From Setoptus koraiensis (taxonomy: Eukaryota > Arthropoda), in NCBI GenBank assembly GCA_048013815.1, contig CM106586.1, forward strand, positions 14,570,001 to 14,634,000: 64,000 bases of DNA, in the 5' to 3' direction. The notes beneath the pieces are model-generated. The model worked only from the letters and a program-made list of their open reading frames with translations. It ran no database searches and had not been told where the DNA came from. This document shows, one piece after another, positions 1-10,000 of this stretch. Made by a program: the position numbers and the translations under genes. How positions within the stretch are numbered: position 1 is the first letter of the stretch; each line of letters opens with the position of its first letter.

Positions 1-93
1 GCGGGCTGAGAAGTTCCGATGAGAGTGCCGCTGATCTTGAATCTTATGGTGCAGCAAGTAAAACTTCGCAGCAACGGCTATTCACCATTGACG
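1..93 (+). CDS. Penultimate exon (partial) of a tail-anchored membrane protein
   Basis: The third forward frame is open from the window edge to a GTAAAT donor at position 94. It encodes an acidic, serine-rich stretch ending LFTID. The split codon G|AG joins it in phase to the exon beginning at 190, after a TTCTGTTCACAG acceptor, giving ...FTIDEDRND. The intron is only 96 bp. The rest of the gene lies outside the window, so the functional domain cannot be seen. Confidence 0.6.
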
Positions 94-189
94 GTAAATA
101 ACAACATTCACCATGAAATCTTGTATTCTATGACTGTGTAGTACTTGAGAGTTGACGTCTGATAATTTTGTCTTCATTTCTGTTCACAG

Positions 190-794
190 AGGACCGAAAC
201 GATGATGGCCAGTATGGTGGAATAGACAATCAAATGATGAACGACTCGTCATTGATTGACGGGAAGTGCGATATTCCTGATAAGAACGGTCAGCAGCATC
301 AACACGCCAAAGGAAAAGATGTGTCCAAGAGCAAGAGGCAGTACAGACTGCCCCCAAGTGTACATCCAACAGCTTCGTCGAGCGGTGCATCGGCTGGCAA
401 GTTTATCGCTAGCACATTTGGTGTGGCCACTGGTCAAGTGGGCGCCAAATTGGGTGCAGTGCGTGCAGCAGCAAATCATTTCAATCAGAATAAAATAAAG
501 TTCCAGAATTTGCCTGACGACGGAAGTGAGGTTGGCGACCAGGATCAAGATGACGACGACGAGGAGGACGAGCGGGCCCAATTGGACGACAATCTAGACG
601 GAGCCACCGATGGGGGTACCTACAAATGTCTGGACAATAGTGTGGCGTTGTTGATTAAGACTCGCTACGAGGAACTGATGCTACGTATCGCTTTGTTTGC
701 TGTTATATTGGTGGCCGTGGGCATATTTATATTGTTTTCGATACCGCCGGCGCCCCTTCCTAAGGAGCTGATTGACATACTGAAGCAGAGTTGA
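190..794 (+). CDS. Last exon of an unrecognised C-terminally anchored membrane protein
   Basis: I do not recognise the family. The exon encodes about 200 residues: a polar, low-complexity N-terminal part, a basic KSKRQYR patch, a small-residue segment (GKFIASTFGVATGQVGAKLG) that could pack as a glycine-rich helix, a strongly acidic run (DQDDDDEEDE), and a single hydrophobic span near the end (LRIALFAVILVAVGIFILFS). A short tail, IPPAPLPKELIDILKQS, and a TGA stop follow. One membrane span about 20 residues from the end suggests a tail-anchored protein facing the cytosol, for example of the endoplasmic reticulum or outer mitochondrial membrane. That localisation is inferred from topology only. 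The reading frame is set by the splice with the 1-93 exon, so the ATG-like starts inside it are not used. Confidence 0.65.
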
Positions 795-999
795 GTTGTG
801 TGTCGGTGCGCGAATGATTGCGTAACGGCCGATGTTGATAACGGACATGAGTGGTGTGCGACGTGTTTAAAAAGTTTGTAAAAAGTAGTGGCAATAATAG
901 TAGTGGTTTGCATATCTGTAATGAGGCTCTGTTTTGTGTCACGGTGAATCCTTTCCTAGATCTGGGGCTCGCATCAATAACAATAATGATAATATAAAT

Positions 1000-1005
1000 A
1001 ATAAA
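1000..1005 (+). promoter_or_regulatory. Likely polyadenylation signal (AATAAA)
   Basis: Canonical hexamer about 200 bp downstream of the stop codon at 794, on the coding strand. It is the first AATAAA after that stop. Confidence 0.4.
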
Positions 1006-1306
1006 CGTTTGCTCTCTGCATTAACACATTGGCGTGATATCAAACTGTAATTGATCGATACGCGGATAATACCAAACTGTGTCGTGATGCCGGGTCGTCG
1101 TTTTTGGCCAGTGCCTGCGAATTGAATCCGATTTGAATTTCGAATGCGCCCAGTCGAATTGTGGTGGTTCGCCGGGGGCGGCGACAATAATGAGGATTAC
1201 ACACAATAGGATGTAATGATGAGATGCAATAACAAAGCGTCGATATAATAATAATCGATGTAGTGATCGACCGTTGGGAAGGCGCTACAGCAAACTGTAG
1301 AACTTG

Positions 1307-1376
1307 GCTGGCGAAAAGGTTCAATCTGCGATCCGTTGTTTGCTGGCGAAAAAGTTCGATCTGCGATGCGTTGTTT
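1307..1376. repeat. Tandem duplication, 35 bp x 2
   Basis: Two adjacent copies of a 35-bp unit beginning GCTGGCGAAAA and ending GTTGTTT, differing at a few bases. A third start (GCTGG) follows at 1377. No function is apparent. Confidence 0.8.
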
Positions 1377-1912
1377 GCTGGCTTTGTGGTGCACAAAGCG
1401 AGCGAACTTTTTCACCGCCTTGCCGTTACACAGTTAGACGGGTCACACTCTCAGGCCACATGACGACCAATTTACCGTTTTTCGCATGCTGCCTGCACAG
1501 CCTGTTGCCGTTGTGCCGTAACAGGCAACGCAAAGGCAACCAACCGCCAAGCAGCCAGTCTGTGTGTCCGTACCAATGCACTACTGATTGCAGCGCTGTA
1601 GCACATAATAACAGTACATAATGTATCATAATGATAGTGCACTGCACACACTGCTGCGCAAGCTGTGCGATACACACACCTATTGTTGCAGTGTCGTTTG
1701 TCTTGCCTGGTCTTGCAAGAATTGCAAGAGAATTGTGCGCTCATTAATGGTGATGACTTTTTTTCAGCGCACACACTCTCCTGTGTTTCGCAAGCGAAAA
1801 TGTTGTTGCCCAAGCCAAAAGTGTCCAACGTAAATATTCAACTCGGCGTAAGCCAACCACTTCAATTCCCCCTGCATGCTGCTCAACATGCAACAATAAA
1901 CTTGTCCTCGCT

Positions 1913-1915
1913 CAC

Positions 1916-1961
<46 letters not shown>
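1913..1961. repeat. (CA)n microsatellite
   Basis: Almost pure CA dinucleotide repeat of more than 20 units in the intergenic space upstream of the YAE1-like gene. Confidence 0.95.
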
Positions 1962-1963
<2 letters not shown>

Positions 1964-2155
1964 ACAATAAGTTATTGTCAATAAGTACACCATACTTCAG
2001 TGGATGCTGTGCACACTTGCTAGGTAGTCTGGCCTACGACGTCATGCCAGACAATCAACAGGCAGCAAGACACAAGCCAGCAAGACGACACTTCAATAAT
2101 ATTTCTTATTTCTTACAACATATATAACACTAATACCATCGATATTTATGCAAAA

Positions 2156-2716
2156 ATGGATGAAAGCGACGAGGAAAGCGATGAACAAATCGTCAGGCAA
2201 CAGACTCTCAAAAAAGAATTGAAAATTCACCACACTAGAGGCTTTCACGATGGTTATGATGAATCTACGCAACTGAGTGCTAATCGAGCTACCGATCATG
2301 GTTATAATTTAGCCTATGAGCAACACTTCATATTGTCCACCCTTAGAGGTGTCGCATTTGGATTAATATCCTCTAAGTCAACAAAACAAACAACCAAAGA
2401 AGAAGAACAACCACCACCGAATACAGACTCAGAGTCATCGACCACCACCTCGCCCATTCCATCGACAACCATCACCAACACCACCACAACCACCAACACA
2501 AATATTAAACAAACTCTTGATGTGCAACAGCTCAATTCAATTCTAATCAGAATTGACAAATTACAAAGGATCATTATGAGTCAATTGACGAAATCACCAT
2601 ATCAGAGGGGAAATAATGAGGAAAACGAATTGTATGATATAAAACAGGATCTCATCAAAATATGCAAAGATAATCGCTTTGAAATATTGGCGCATTATGT
2701 TTCAGAAATAGGCTAA
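2156..2716 (+). CDS. YAE1: YAE1-domain protein (Fe-S cluster assembly adaptor)
   Basis: 186 residues, single exon, starting at ATG in the context AAAAATGG. Residues about 27-75 look like the N-terminal domain of YAE1: RGFHDGYDES..., then HGYNLAYEQ and LRGVAFGLISS. The last part corresponds to the LRG-x(2-4)-L segment of animal YAE1D1 proteins. In yeast and human, YAE1 pairs with LTO1 as an adaptor that brings the cytosolic Fe-S targeting complex to the ABC protein ABCE1/Rli1. Here the glycine-spaced motif is weaker than usual, with several glycines replaced. A threonine/serine/proline-rich linker (about residues 80-120) separates it from a C-terminal helical part (ILIRIDKLQRIIMSQL...). The family call rests on this short motif and the gene size, so a relative such as LTO1 is possible. 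No partner gene is nearby. Confidence 0.72.
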   Translation: MDESDEESDEQIVRQQTLKKELKIHHTRGFHDGYDESTQLSANRATDHGYNLAYEQHFILSTLRGVAFGLISSKSTKQTTKEEEQPPPNTDSESSTTTSPIPSTTITNTTTTTNTNIKQTLDVQQLNSILIRIDKLQRIIMSQLTKSPYQRGNNEENELYDIKQDLIKICKDNRFEILAHYVSEIG

Positions 2717-2811
2717 TTGAACACTGTATGCCCTCGATAAGGACATCGTAAATTTGTATCTCTTATTACATTTTATCTTTTTCTGTCTTTGTAATTATAT
2801 ATTATAATTCG

Positions 2812-2817
2812 AATAAA
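2812..2817 (+). promoter_or_regulatory. Polyadenylation signal of the YAE1-like gene
   Basis: AATAAA about 95 bp after the stop at 2716, in an AT-rich context and before the next gene. Confidence 0.55.
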
Positions 2818-3035
2818 ATATTTACGTGCCTTATTGTTACCCTCTTAAAAATTTTAAACTTGGCGCTCCGATAAAGTGAAAGCTTGGGCACTCAACTTGC
2901 TATTTACACGTGATGCATGTGCATCTACACCCCACATTCGACCCCACATTTTCCAAAAACTAAATTACAACTGGTTTGCTCAAAGGTTCTTTATCCGTCA
3001 CTACTCGGAGCAGGTTGATACATCAGCCAGCATTC
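2818..3035. other. Short intergenic stretch before the bL36m gene
   Basis: About 220 bp between the YAE1-like poly(A) signal and the bL36m start. No coding feature is seen. It must hold the bL36m promoter and 5' leader. Confidence 0.5.
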
Positions 3036-3356
3036 ATGGAACGTTTCGGAGGTAACATATTGAGGTTGGCTCTCAGTAACAAGACGGTGGTAAAGCCTAT
3101 TCAATATCTCAATCATACTCGTGGAATGAAAGTTAAAGACGTTCTTACTCTCAGATGCGATAACTGCTACTACAAAAAGATCGACGACAGGTGGCATGTA
3201 TTATGTTCAAAATATGGGCGTCATAAACAGATGGAAAAATATGAAGGAAACGGAAAGAACAACTGGATAGTCAGTGATGTAGTTATAGGCAAAGGGCCTC
3301 ATTTCAGGAAGCGAGTACAATACCCTGGTCAACATCTTGGTCAATATGATCCATAG
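3036..3356 (+). CDS. MRPL36: Mitochondrial ribosomal protein bL36m
   Basis: 106 residues from the first ATG (MERFGGNILRLALSNK), single exon. The frame stays open upstream without another ATG, so the ATG at 3036 was chosen. Residues 1-29 are basic and hydroxylated with no acidic residue after Glu2, as in a mitochondrial targeting peptide. The bL36 core starts at GMKVKDVL and carries the zinc-ribbon ligands C-x2-C-x12-C-x5-H (CDNC...VLCSKYGRH), with the same spacing as bacterial L36. This protein binds 23S-type rRNA in the large mitoribosomal subunit. Unusually for the family, about 34 residues follow the core's terminal HKQ; the tail contains WIVSDVVIGKGPHFRKRVQY. The gene is convergent with Bap60, 242 bp away. 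Confidence 0.95.
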   Translation: MERFGGNILRLALSNKTVVKPIQYLNHTRGMKVKDVLTLRCDNCYYKKIDDRWHVLCSKYGRHKQMEKYEGNGKNNWIVSDVVIGKGPHFRKRVQYPGQHLGQYDP

Positions 3357-3598
3357 ACAAGAAACGGATTAAGATGACGTTACTAAACAAATCTAGATCA
3401 CAATAATAATATATATATTCGATAGAATTACAGTACAAACTATTTACTGGAAATTTGCATAGTTTAAACAGCGTAGCTTGCACTAGCATTCGGTTATTGG
3501 TGTGACAATATTTACATTCAAATCTGATTAAGAGTTCTGACAATTCGTCATCAGTACATAAGAAATTCAGTTGGTGAGCTTCTTTATAGTACAAATTA

Positions 3599-4999
3599 TT
3601 AGATCCTACTTGTAAGCGAATGCTCCAATTCAGCTCTTCTTTGCTGCACCTTACGGTAGAAATATCTACATACAGCCTCCTGGGTCCAAGGTTGGAAGAA
3701 ATAATCTGACCTGCGTTCTTCTTCTGGGTTCCCAACCTGATCCGTCATTAATTTTAGATCTTGCATCTGTGATATGAGCCACTTATTAGTAAATCGCTGA
3801 GGATCCTCAGCGAAGCCAAGGAAAAACTCGCGGTTAGTCTTAAGCTGGTTGATTGCCTCGACTGTTTCATAAATTTTACTATCCAAAGATTGTATCTCAT
3901 GTATGTTTGCCGTAGACATCATGAAGTTGTTCATCTGAATCTTTAGCTGATCATCCACCTCCACATCAATGTCGAACACTGATGTCATTCTTGGGTTGTG
4001 GGCGTCATTTTGGATTACATGATTTATAATTATTGGATCTGGTGGATTTAACAATCTACTGATTCTTGAGGGTATCTCTGAGAATTTCATGCGTTGACAT
4101 TGGAAGATTTGTTCTAGATATTTATCGCAATTGATGAATTCTCGTTCATGAGCGTCCTGCAATTTGTTTGTTTTTATATATTGCCATAATGCATTGATTA
4201 CGGCGGGTCTGGTGTCAGTTTGTTTGCCTAACAATCGTGCTAATCTAGGATCCAATTTAAATTGGTGAGGCTGATGGTCAAGTAGCAATAGTATGGTGCA
4301 TTTCACGTTGCGATCCCCTGGTCTTTTCACCTGAAAACCGTCCGTCTCAGTTGTTGTTGGTGTTCTATGCCATTCAACCAAGTGATTGTCCGGACCATAC
4401 AATTGATTGTCCAGTTCAATTACTAAACTTTTAAAGAATGACGAAAATTTCCTTTTCATTCTATTTTGATCGGATCTCGAAGATTTTGCCGGATCATCCA
4501 AGAGCCTTCCTTCTACTCTCAATTCCCAGGATGGAACACCAAGTTCTTCGTTGGTCGCTGGATCTGGCCTCACCGGGAAGAAGGTATTTGTGATGAATAT
4601 TCTTAAACGGCGCTTTTGTTTCATGGGACGTTTCAGAGCTTCCTGTATATCCAATCGTTTTCTAGTGATTGTAAAATCCAATTTTCTTTCAAATGTCAGC
4701 AAATCCATGTAGGCTTGACTTTCTGGTACAAGTTCTCTGACTTTTGAGGGTATAATCTTATCAGCTATCTTCCTCTTCTTCTTGCTACTGGCTTGTTGCT
4801 GAGTGGCAACTTGATGATGGGTGGTCTGAGTTGCTTGAGGGGGCCCATGAGCAGGTACAGTATGCTGAGGGGGCTGTTGTTGCTGTTGTTGTTGAGGTGG
4901 TGGTGGCTGCGGCTGTTGTTGCTGCTGCGGTTGCTGTTGTTGCTGCGGCGGGGGCGGCGGCGGCTGCTGTTGTTGTTGTTGCTGATGTTGTTGGGACAT
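3599..4999 (-). CDS. Bap60: SMARCD1/BAP60, SWI/SNF (BAF) complex subunit
   Basis: 466 residues, complete and intronless. Residues 1 to about 70 are a glutamine/proline tract. They are followed by a basic [22 protein letters not shown] segment, the start of the conserved SMARCD core. Then come [31 protein letters not shown], a conserved beta-rich region, and the SWIB/MDM2-like domain at about residues 243-320 ([12 protein letters not shown]...[13 protein letters not shown]). The C-terminal helices end in VGNPEEERR...[25 protein letters not shown], nearly identical to human SMARCD1. The protein is a core nuclear subunit of ATP-dependent chromatin remodelling complexes, bridging transcription factors to the ATPase module. 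The N-terminus is glutamine-rich rather than the glycine/proline-rich sequence of vertebrates, and the protein is slightly shorter (human about 515). It is divergently arranged with Nup85. Confidence 0.97.
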   Translation of the reverse strand: MSQQHQQQQQQQPPPPPPQQQQQPQQQQQPQPPPPQQQQQQQPPQHTVPAHGPPQATQTTHHQVATQQQASSKKKRKIADKIIPSKVRELVPESQAYMDLLTFERKLDFTITRKRLDIQEALKRPMKQKRRLRIFITNTFFPVRPDPATNEELGVPSWELRVEGRLLDDPAKSSRSDQNRMKRKFSSFFKSLVIELDNQLYGPDNHLVEWHRTPTTTETDGFQVKRPGDRNVKCTILLLLDHQPHQFKLDPRLARLLGKQTDTRPAVINALWQYIKTNKLQDAHEREFINCDKYLEQIFQCQRMKFSEIPSRISRLLNPPDPIIINHVIQNDAHNPRMTSVFDIDVEVDDQLKIQMNNFMMSTANIHEIQSLDSKIYETVEAINQLKTNREFFLGFAEDPQRFTNKWLISQMQDLKLMTDQVGNPEEERRSDYFFQPWTQEAVCRYFYRKVQQRRAELEHSLTSRI

Positions 5000-5903
5000 G
5001 ATTGTTTTTTCAAATTATATTTTTTGTCAAATCAGTATCTCAAATCGGGATCAATGTGGACCGTTTGTGGCTCCAGATTATTCGACGGCACACAAATGAA
5101 TAACATATGCAAGAGAATTCAAAGGCGGGTGAGCTTTGCCTGTTAGCTGTTGAGCAGTGAACGTTTTCTGGTATCTTTGCTTGTTACTCTCTCGCTAGGG
5201 TGCGCGATATAGTTTCCATGCACGCATTAGTACTACAAAAAGTCCATCTATGTTTCTGCAGTTGATTTCTATGTAGCAGAACCACGGTCAAGCACCTGGA
5301 ACGCTGTGCAACGTAGTCATAACTAGCGCCACATAGTGTTGGTATAAGTAATACAAATATCGCAGTTCACCGCTAAACAAAGACGCTCAACGATATTGTG
5401 CTGCACAAACTCGCACAATCTTGCAAAAGCGCTCGAAATTTGAAAGCATGAAAAAGGACGCCCTGATGTCCTTTTCGTTCACTTTTGGCTAGGTGATAGA
5501 GGGAAAAAGCACTAAATTAATTGGAATCGATCATTTTTCGTTGTTCTTTTTTCATCATTCAGTGATTTCTCCGCGCCTTTACACAGAAATGATCCGACAA
5601 AGAGACGGGCATTTTCGCTGGCAGGATAAATATCCATCGCCGAACGGGGATACACCCCAGATCAGTAAGGTGTGGGTAATATTTTCAGCTTTGCGCGCTT
5701 TGAACTGCGCGCTGTGCAAGGCTGTTCTCAAAACTGCGTCCGATACTTTTTGACCAGGATTTCTCTCCTTTCACACATGTTCCTGGCATGTTCAATCGGA
5801 CTTTCTAATCCATTCTTATGACTAAAACTCTAGCTAAGAAAAAAACATCGCTATTCAAATCTCATCAAGAGGCCGTGCCCCAATCTAACTCGTCAGGTTC
5901 AAC
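5000..5903. promoter_or_regulatory. Bidirectional promoter region between Bap60 and Nup85
   Basis: About 0.9 kb separate the start codons of two divergently transcribed housekeeping genes, so both promoters must lie here. I see no clear TATA box. Open frames inside are short and lack protein-like composition. Assignment as a shared promoter is inferred from gene orientation only. Confidence 0.5.
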
Positions 5904-7883
5904 ATGAATGCCCCAATTTTTAGATCCAGAAGCAATCTTCTAGGCAACAAGCACACCAGATTACTTGTAAAGGAAAGTCATGCCATATTCGAGTCCATAC
6001 AAAAACTGCCAAATCAGAGCTCGGATATTCATAATCCCATGACTAGAGCACAAATAGTGTCGCTATCAAGACGCTATAGATGTATCGTTCATGAATGTAT
6101 AGAGAATCTTAGACTTTCAGACAATTGTAGGATGTTCAAAGAGATTGAAATCATATGGAATCTCTGTGAGATACTCATGTTGGATGTATACCAAACAGGT
6201 ATACTAATAACACAGTTAATAAACTGGATTAAATGGCACCAGGAAGAGCCCGAACCCAAGGCCAAAGCCATGTTAGACAGTGTCGATGAAGGAAAGGCAG
6301 ACTTGGCTATCGAGGAAAATGAGGAGACATATTGGTCGTTGACTACCAAGTTAGCACTTCGTGGAGAACTGAAGAGAGCAGTTAAATTATTGCGGTGCCA
6401 CCCTAGATACAGCACCAGCGACCAATTCCAGATTGTGGCTGAGCTCTTAGAAAAGATGCCACTGTCCAATCAGTACTTGTTACACGAATTCTGTATGAAA
6501 TGGAAATCATGGTCAGATTTGTGCCAACGTGAAATGGAGACTGGCCGATTCAATGATCACCCTCATCTGTTGACAATAATTCGAGTATTAGCTAAAGATG
6601 TCGATGTTTTTGATGAGATATGTCATCTGTATGACAACTGGTTTCAGTTGATGGTTACCTATTTACTATACAATGACCCTTGCATAAAAGAAACTGATTT
6701 ATCTCAGTTGTGCCGCACAAGTATCAAGATTTTCAACAAACACACGAATCGATTAACCAATGGTCATGAGAATTTTACAAATGGAGACGATACCAACCAA
6801 CAAGGAGAAATCAACGAGTTTGACGAGATTATTATATCTGCATTCGAGTATGATTTAACTCAAGTTATACGCTATTGTTGCTCGTATCTCGACGACAATT
6901 GGTGGTTTGTAACTCATTTTGTCGACTTATTGCACAACATGGATCAACTAAAGCTTCATGACATAAATGAGTCAGCTAAGCTCAGAGAATTCTTTCTTAT
7001 CGATTATGCCAGAACTTTGTTTGACGATCCCAGTTTATGGACAGTAGGAGTTGTATATTTAGATCAATGCCCAACATTCGGTCTTCAAATCTTAGAGGAG
7101 CAACTGTTGCGAGTGCCCTTATATCGAGGACAAGACAAAAAAGCGCACAAAATAATTGCGATCGCGGCAAGTAGAGGTTTAGTGGAAACAACTAGATCTA
7201 TCAGTCGTCTGATGGCAAGAAACTGGTTCTCAAGCAACCTCAAACTGAGTGATGACCCTTCTCCGAACCATGATGATAACCCGATTGAAAACTACAACTT
7301 CGACAATATCATGTCTTCTCCATTAGATTTAGCGAACGCCATGTGCTGGGCTGTGGACAGCGAAGATGCACTATTGGCCACACATGTTGCCGACAAATTC
7401 CTCTACTACTATAGCAAGAATGGAACATTCCCTGATGAGGACTCTTTGGAAAAGATGGAGGCCTCAATGTTGATAAGTGATAGATTGGCATTTTTAGCGA
7501 AATACTATGAATTTAAACAGTTAATGAAAAGCAAAAATTTGGTCAGCGCAGCGAATTTGCTTGTTTCGTTACTCGTTTCAAAAATATCCCCCAGATTTTT
7601 TTCATCAACAATATTGTTGGATGCGCAAACTTTATTGGATGTGAGGCCTAAACTGCTTTTTTCATCTCAGCAGATTCTCGACTTGATGACATCGCTAGAA
7701 GAAATATCAAAAGAGCATGTCTATTTACCAAGATCTGAACACGAAAAAGAGAGATGTATCACCAAAGAAAAAGAGAGAGCGTTGCGTAAGTCGTTACAAT
7801 TAAATCTCGCCAGAGCTTTAACCATATCCGATGCCTCAAGCGACTCAAGTAAGCCCATAGAGTGTAATACCAATGAAAAATAA
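5904..7883 (+). CDS. NUP85: Nuclear pore complex protein Nup85
   Basis: 659 residues, single exon, close to the human length (656). Conserved family blocks appear in order: EETYWSLTTKLALRGELKRAVKLL; the SPHL-like block DHPHLLTIIRVLAKDVD; NWFQLMVTYLLYNDP; AFEYDLTQVIRYC; DNWWFVTHFVDLL; LREFFLIDYARTLFDDPSLW; YLDQCPTFG; CWAVDSEDALLATHVADKFLYYY; and SDRLAFLAKYYEF. These belong to the ancestral coatomer alpha-helical fold. Nup85 clamps Seh1 and Nup43 into the short arm of the Nup107-160 Y complex, the scaffold of the nuclear pore, which also acts at kinetochores. A small insertion near residues 277-305 (NGHENFTNGDDTNQQGE) and another near 445-470 are polar loops absent from human. The start gives MNAPIFRSRSN; earlier in-frame ATGs were not found. 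Confidence 0.95.
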   Translation: MNAPIFRSRSNLLGNKHTRLLVKESHAIFESIQKLPNQSSDIHNPMTRAQIVSLSRRYRCIVHECIENLRLSDNCRMFKEIEIIWNLCEILMLDVYQTGILITQLINWIKWHQEEPEPKAKAMLDSVDEGKADLAIEENEETYWSLTTKLALRGELKRAVKLLRCHPRYSTSDQFQIVAELLEKMPLSNQYLLHEFCMKWKSWSDLCQREMETGRFNDHPHLLTIIRVLAKDVDVFDEICHLYDNWFQLMVTYLLYNDPCIKETDLSQLCRTSIKIFNKHTNRLTNGHENFTNGDDTNQQGEINEFDEIIISAFEYDLTQVIRYCCSYLDDNWWFVTHFVDLLHNMDQLKLHDINESAKLREFFLIDYARTLFDDPSLWTVGVVYLDQCPTFGLQILEEQLLRVPLYRGQDKKAHKIIAIAASRGLVETTRSISRLMARNWFSSNLKLSDDPSPNHDDNPIENYNFDNIMSSPLDLANAMCWAVDSEDALLATHVADKFLYYYSKNGTFPDEDSLEKMEASMLISDRLAFLAKYYEFKQLMKSKNLVSAANLLVSLLVSKISPRFFSSTILLDAQTLLDVRPKLLFSSQQILDLMTSLEEISKEHVYLPRSEHEKERCITKEKERALRKSLQLNLARALTISDASSDSSKPIECNTNEK

Positions 7884-7887
7884 TAAA
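7882..7887 (+). promoter_or_regulatory. AATAAA overlapping the Nup85 stop codon
   Basis: The hexamer begins inside the TAA stop (7881-7883). If used, the 3' UTR would be only about 15-30 nt. Another signal further on cannot be excluded. Confidence 0.3.
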
Positions 7888-8318
7888 CTAGCGGTTCGAG
7901 AGAACTTGCAACAGAGTAGTCTGACGAAAATCTAACAGTTTTCTCGTAACAATCAGTGTTGATTCTCTTGAGATATTTTTTGAGCCCGTATATATCACTA
8001 ACAGTTATTTGTCTAAATTTCTATCCAAGAGGCCCAGATCGATTATATTAGGATAGTTTGTTGTACTACTACTACTACGGTGGTCGTCTCCACTTGCCTT
8101 GTATCTATCTGATACCATTTCCGGTCGAGTTGAGTCTAAAAGCATTTGGTGCGGCGAGCAATAGCTGAGATGAGTCTCACCTTCATTTCAGAGAAGTAGC
8201 GAGATCTAGTGTTTACACGAAGAATTCTGAATGAACGGTTGCAGCCGTTTACAACAAAACAGTCATTATTGTTTGATCATGACAAACAATATCTTCATTT
8301 TCAAACTGATTTTTACAG

Positions 8319-8480
8319 CTTGAGCTCATGCTACTAACCCCAGACATACTGCCAGGTCGATTACTGGTTTGGATGTGGCCAGTGCTGGCAATTTCAGCTT
8401 GTTTGCAGAGATGCATCTCCATGATGTATAGAAAGAGGAAGAACAATTTGTGCGACTTCTCCGTTGATTTAGTTATTTAA
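8319..8480 (+). CDS. Possible small exon or remnant with a membrane-like segment
   Basis: A good 3' splice-site match (CTGATTTTTACAG) ends at 8318. It is followed by 53 open codons with protein-like composition: LELMLLTPDILPG, a hydrophobic run RLLVWMWPVLAISACLQ, then MMYRKRKNNLCDF, and a TAA stop at 8478-8480. From the internal ATG at 8328 it would be a 50-residue protein. A second open stretch in another frame follows at about 8468-8683 (FKQPECRVLVRKKVKYPVIE...). I found no convincing donor exon upstream and no family match. It may be a terminal exon, a decayed gene or chance. Confidence 0.18.
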   Translation, partial: LELMLLTPDILPGRLLVWMWPVLAISACLQRCISMMYRKRKNNLCDFSVDLVI

Positions 8481-9700
8481 GTTTGATATCTGACGGACAC
8501 ACTGCGACTCTTATTAAAACAAATCTAAAGTTCAAGCAACCTGAGTGTAGAGTGTTAGTACGGAAGAAAGTGAAATATCCAGTAATAGAGATTGATACTC
8601 TGACCGACAAAGACCCACTTTTTCGCGAATACCCTGTGAATGTCGGCTCAAACTCGAATTCACCTGTGTCTTGGTGCGCATGACCCTCTCTCTTTCTCTC
8701 ATTACATGCCTTTTGGTGTGTTCCATTAGCCTGATAAGGCTTAAACAGAAACTTGCCAGACTCCTTGTGTGTTCTCTCATGTCGAAAAATCGTCGTGTTT
8801 AAGAAGATTACTTCCACTCACTGGCCCATCTATTTTCAGCCTGGGGATCTGATTAAGAATTGCCCGTTAACATACATGCACCTCCTGTTATACAGCGCAC
8901 ATACTCTTATTTGATAGCCAGAAAAAGTTTAACACGTCACTGGGTTCAAAAGTGTAAATAACACAATATCTAACTTTTGAGACGTTCGATTGGTTAGAGG
9001 GATAGATCGCGTTTTAATTTTAATTTTGCACAAGATCTCCCATATGTGCCCAAACAGTGCCAAACGCTCATAATATCAGTATGAAGATTTTCCATTTTAC
9101 ACACAACCTAACCAACTGTTTCACACAATTGGTATTAAGCCAAACGCAAAATACTCGGACACCCGGTACGCAAGCTATGCATTGGAATTCGGTTTTATCG
9201 TGATAGATACATATATGATAAACGATTTCAATCGCAGCCACACAATACTATTTGCAAATCGTGCCAAAGCCAAAATCCAAGCAACCGAATATCGCGTTAC
9301 AACGACGATCTAGGTGTCGATAGAGTAAGTGTGGTGGTGCCACAATCAACCCAGCCCAGCGGCAAAAGAGCTGACTTACAGCCAATAGTGACTTATAGTG
9401 ATGACACCACTACTGAACGGCACTCACCTGAGTAACGAACAAGATAACTCGATTAAATGGGGGCATATGCTTGCCACAGTTTGATTGCTATTTGATCAAG
9501 AGAACTTTTGGCGGTGCAAAGCCATCACGTAGGGATGTGGAGGCGACTATTTAGACTGGTGGTGTGTTTATCGAAAGCTCTCCAGTGGTTGGTTAGATGT
9601 GAAACCAGGTAGGCGAGAAAAAGGTTTTAAATGATTTTCATTAGATTACCCGGGACTGTGAGTGTTGTTTGTATATCGCTATATTTTGCCGTCGAAATAA

Positions 9701-10000
9701 ATTTATTTTCAACGTACCATCCGGAATGGGTACTTTGATGCGCCTTTGGCAGCTTTACCGCGTTTGTTGGCACTCTCAATTCTGCTGGTGTGGGCCATAG
9801 TGTGCATTGGACAAAGTGGAACGCATATTGAAATAAATTGGTTCTTCTCTAGTAATCTCTCGGTTAGTGTCTACAATGGGGCGCATTTCTGGCGCCCAAT
9901 ACCGGCTGAAGGCCGGCAGCTTATGCATCGCAAACTGAGACATGTTGAGCCAATTAATCGTCTTCGCCAGGCCCGGACACTCAGCAAAACACATGCATGA
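9701..10000 (+). other. Open stretch with a signal-peptide-like segment, no ATG
   Basis: The frame is open for 100 codons from the stop at 9698 to the TGA at 9998-10000, but has no ATG until after the hydrophobic part. It contains LLALSILLVWAIVCIGQSG, which resembles a signal peptide, followed by a polar segment with NLSVSV (a possible glycosylation site) and several basic pairs. It could be an exon whose start lies upstream, using the TTTGGCAG site ending at 9753, or it could be chance. Confidence 0.15.

Larger units (their letters stand above)
795..2155. other. 3' UTR and intergenic stretch
   Basis: This follows the stop codon of the tail-anchored protein gene. A canonical AATAAA lies at 1000-1005 and is a plausible polyadenylation signal for it. 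The remainder shows no coding frame with protein-like composition. It contains a 35-bp direct duplication and a long CA microsatellite, described separately. The promoter of the YAE1-like gene should lie just before 2156. Confidence 0.5.

Noticed and set aside
4793-5146. Leucine-rich frame opposite the Bap60 N-terminus
   Set aside because: It is the antisense reading of the Bap60 glutamine/proline repeat.
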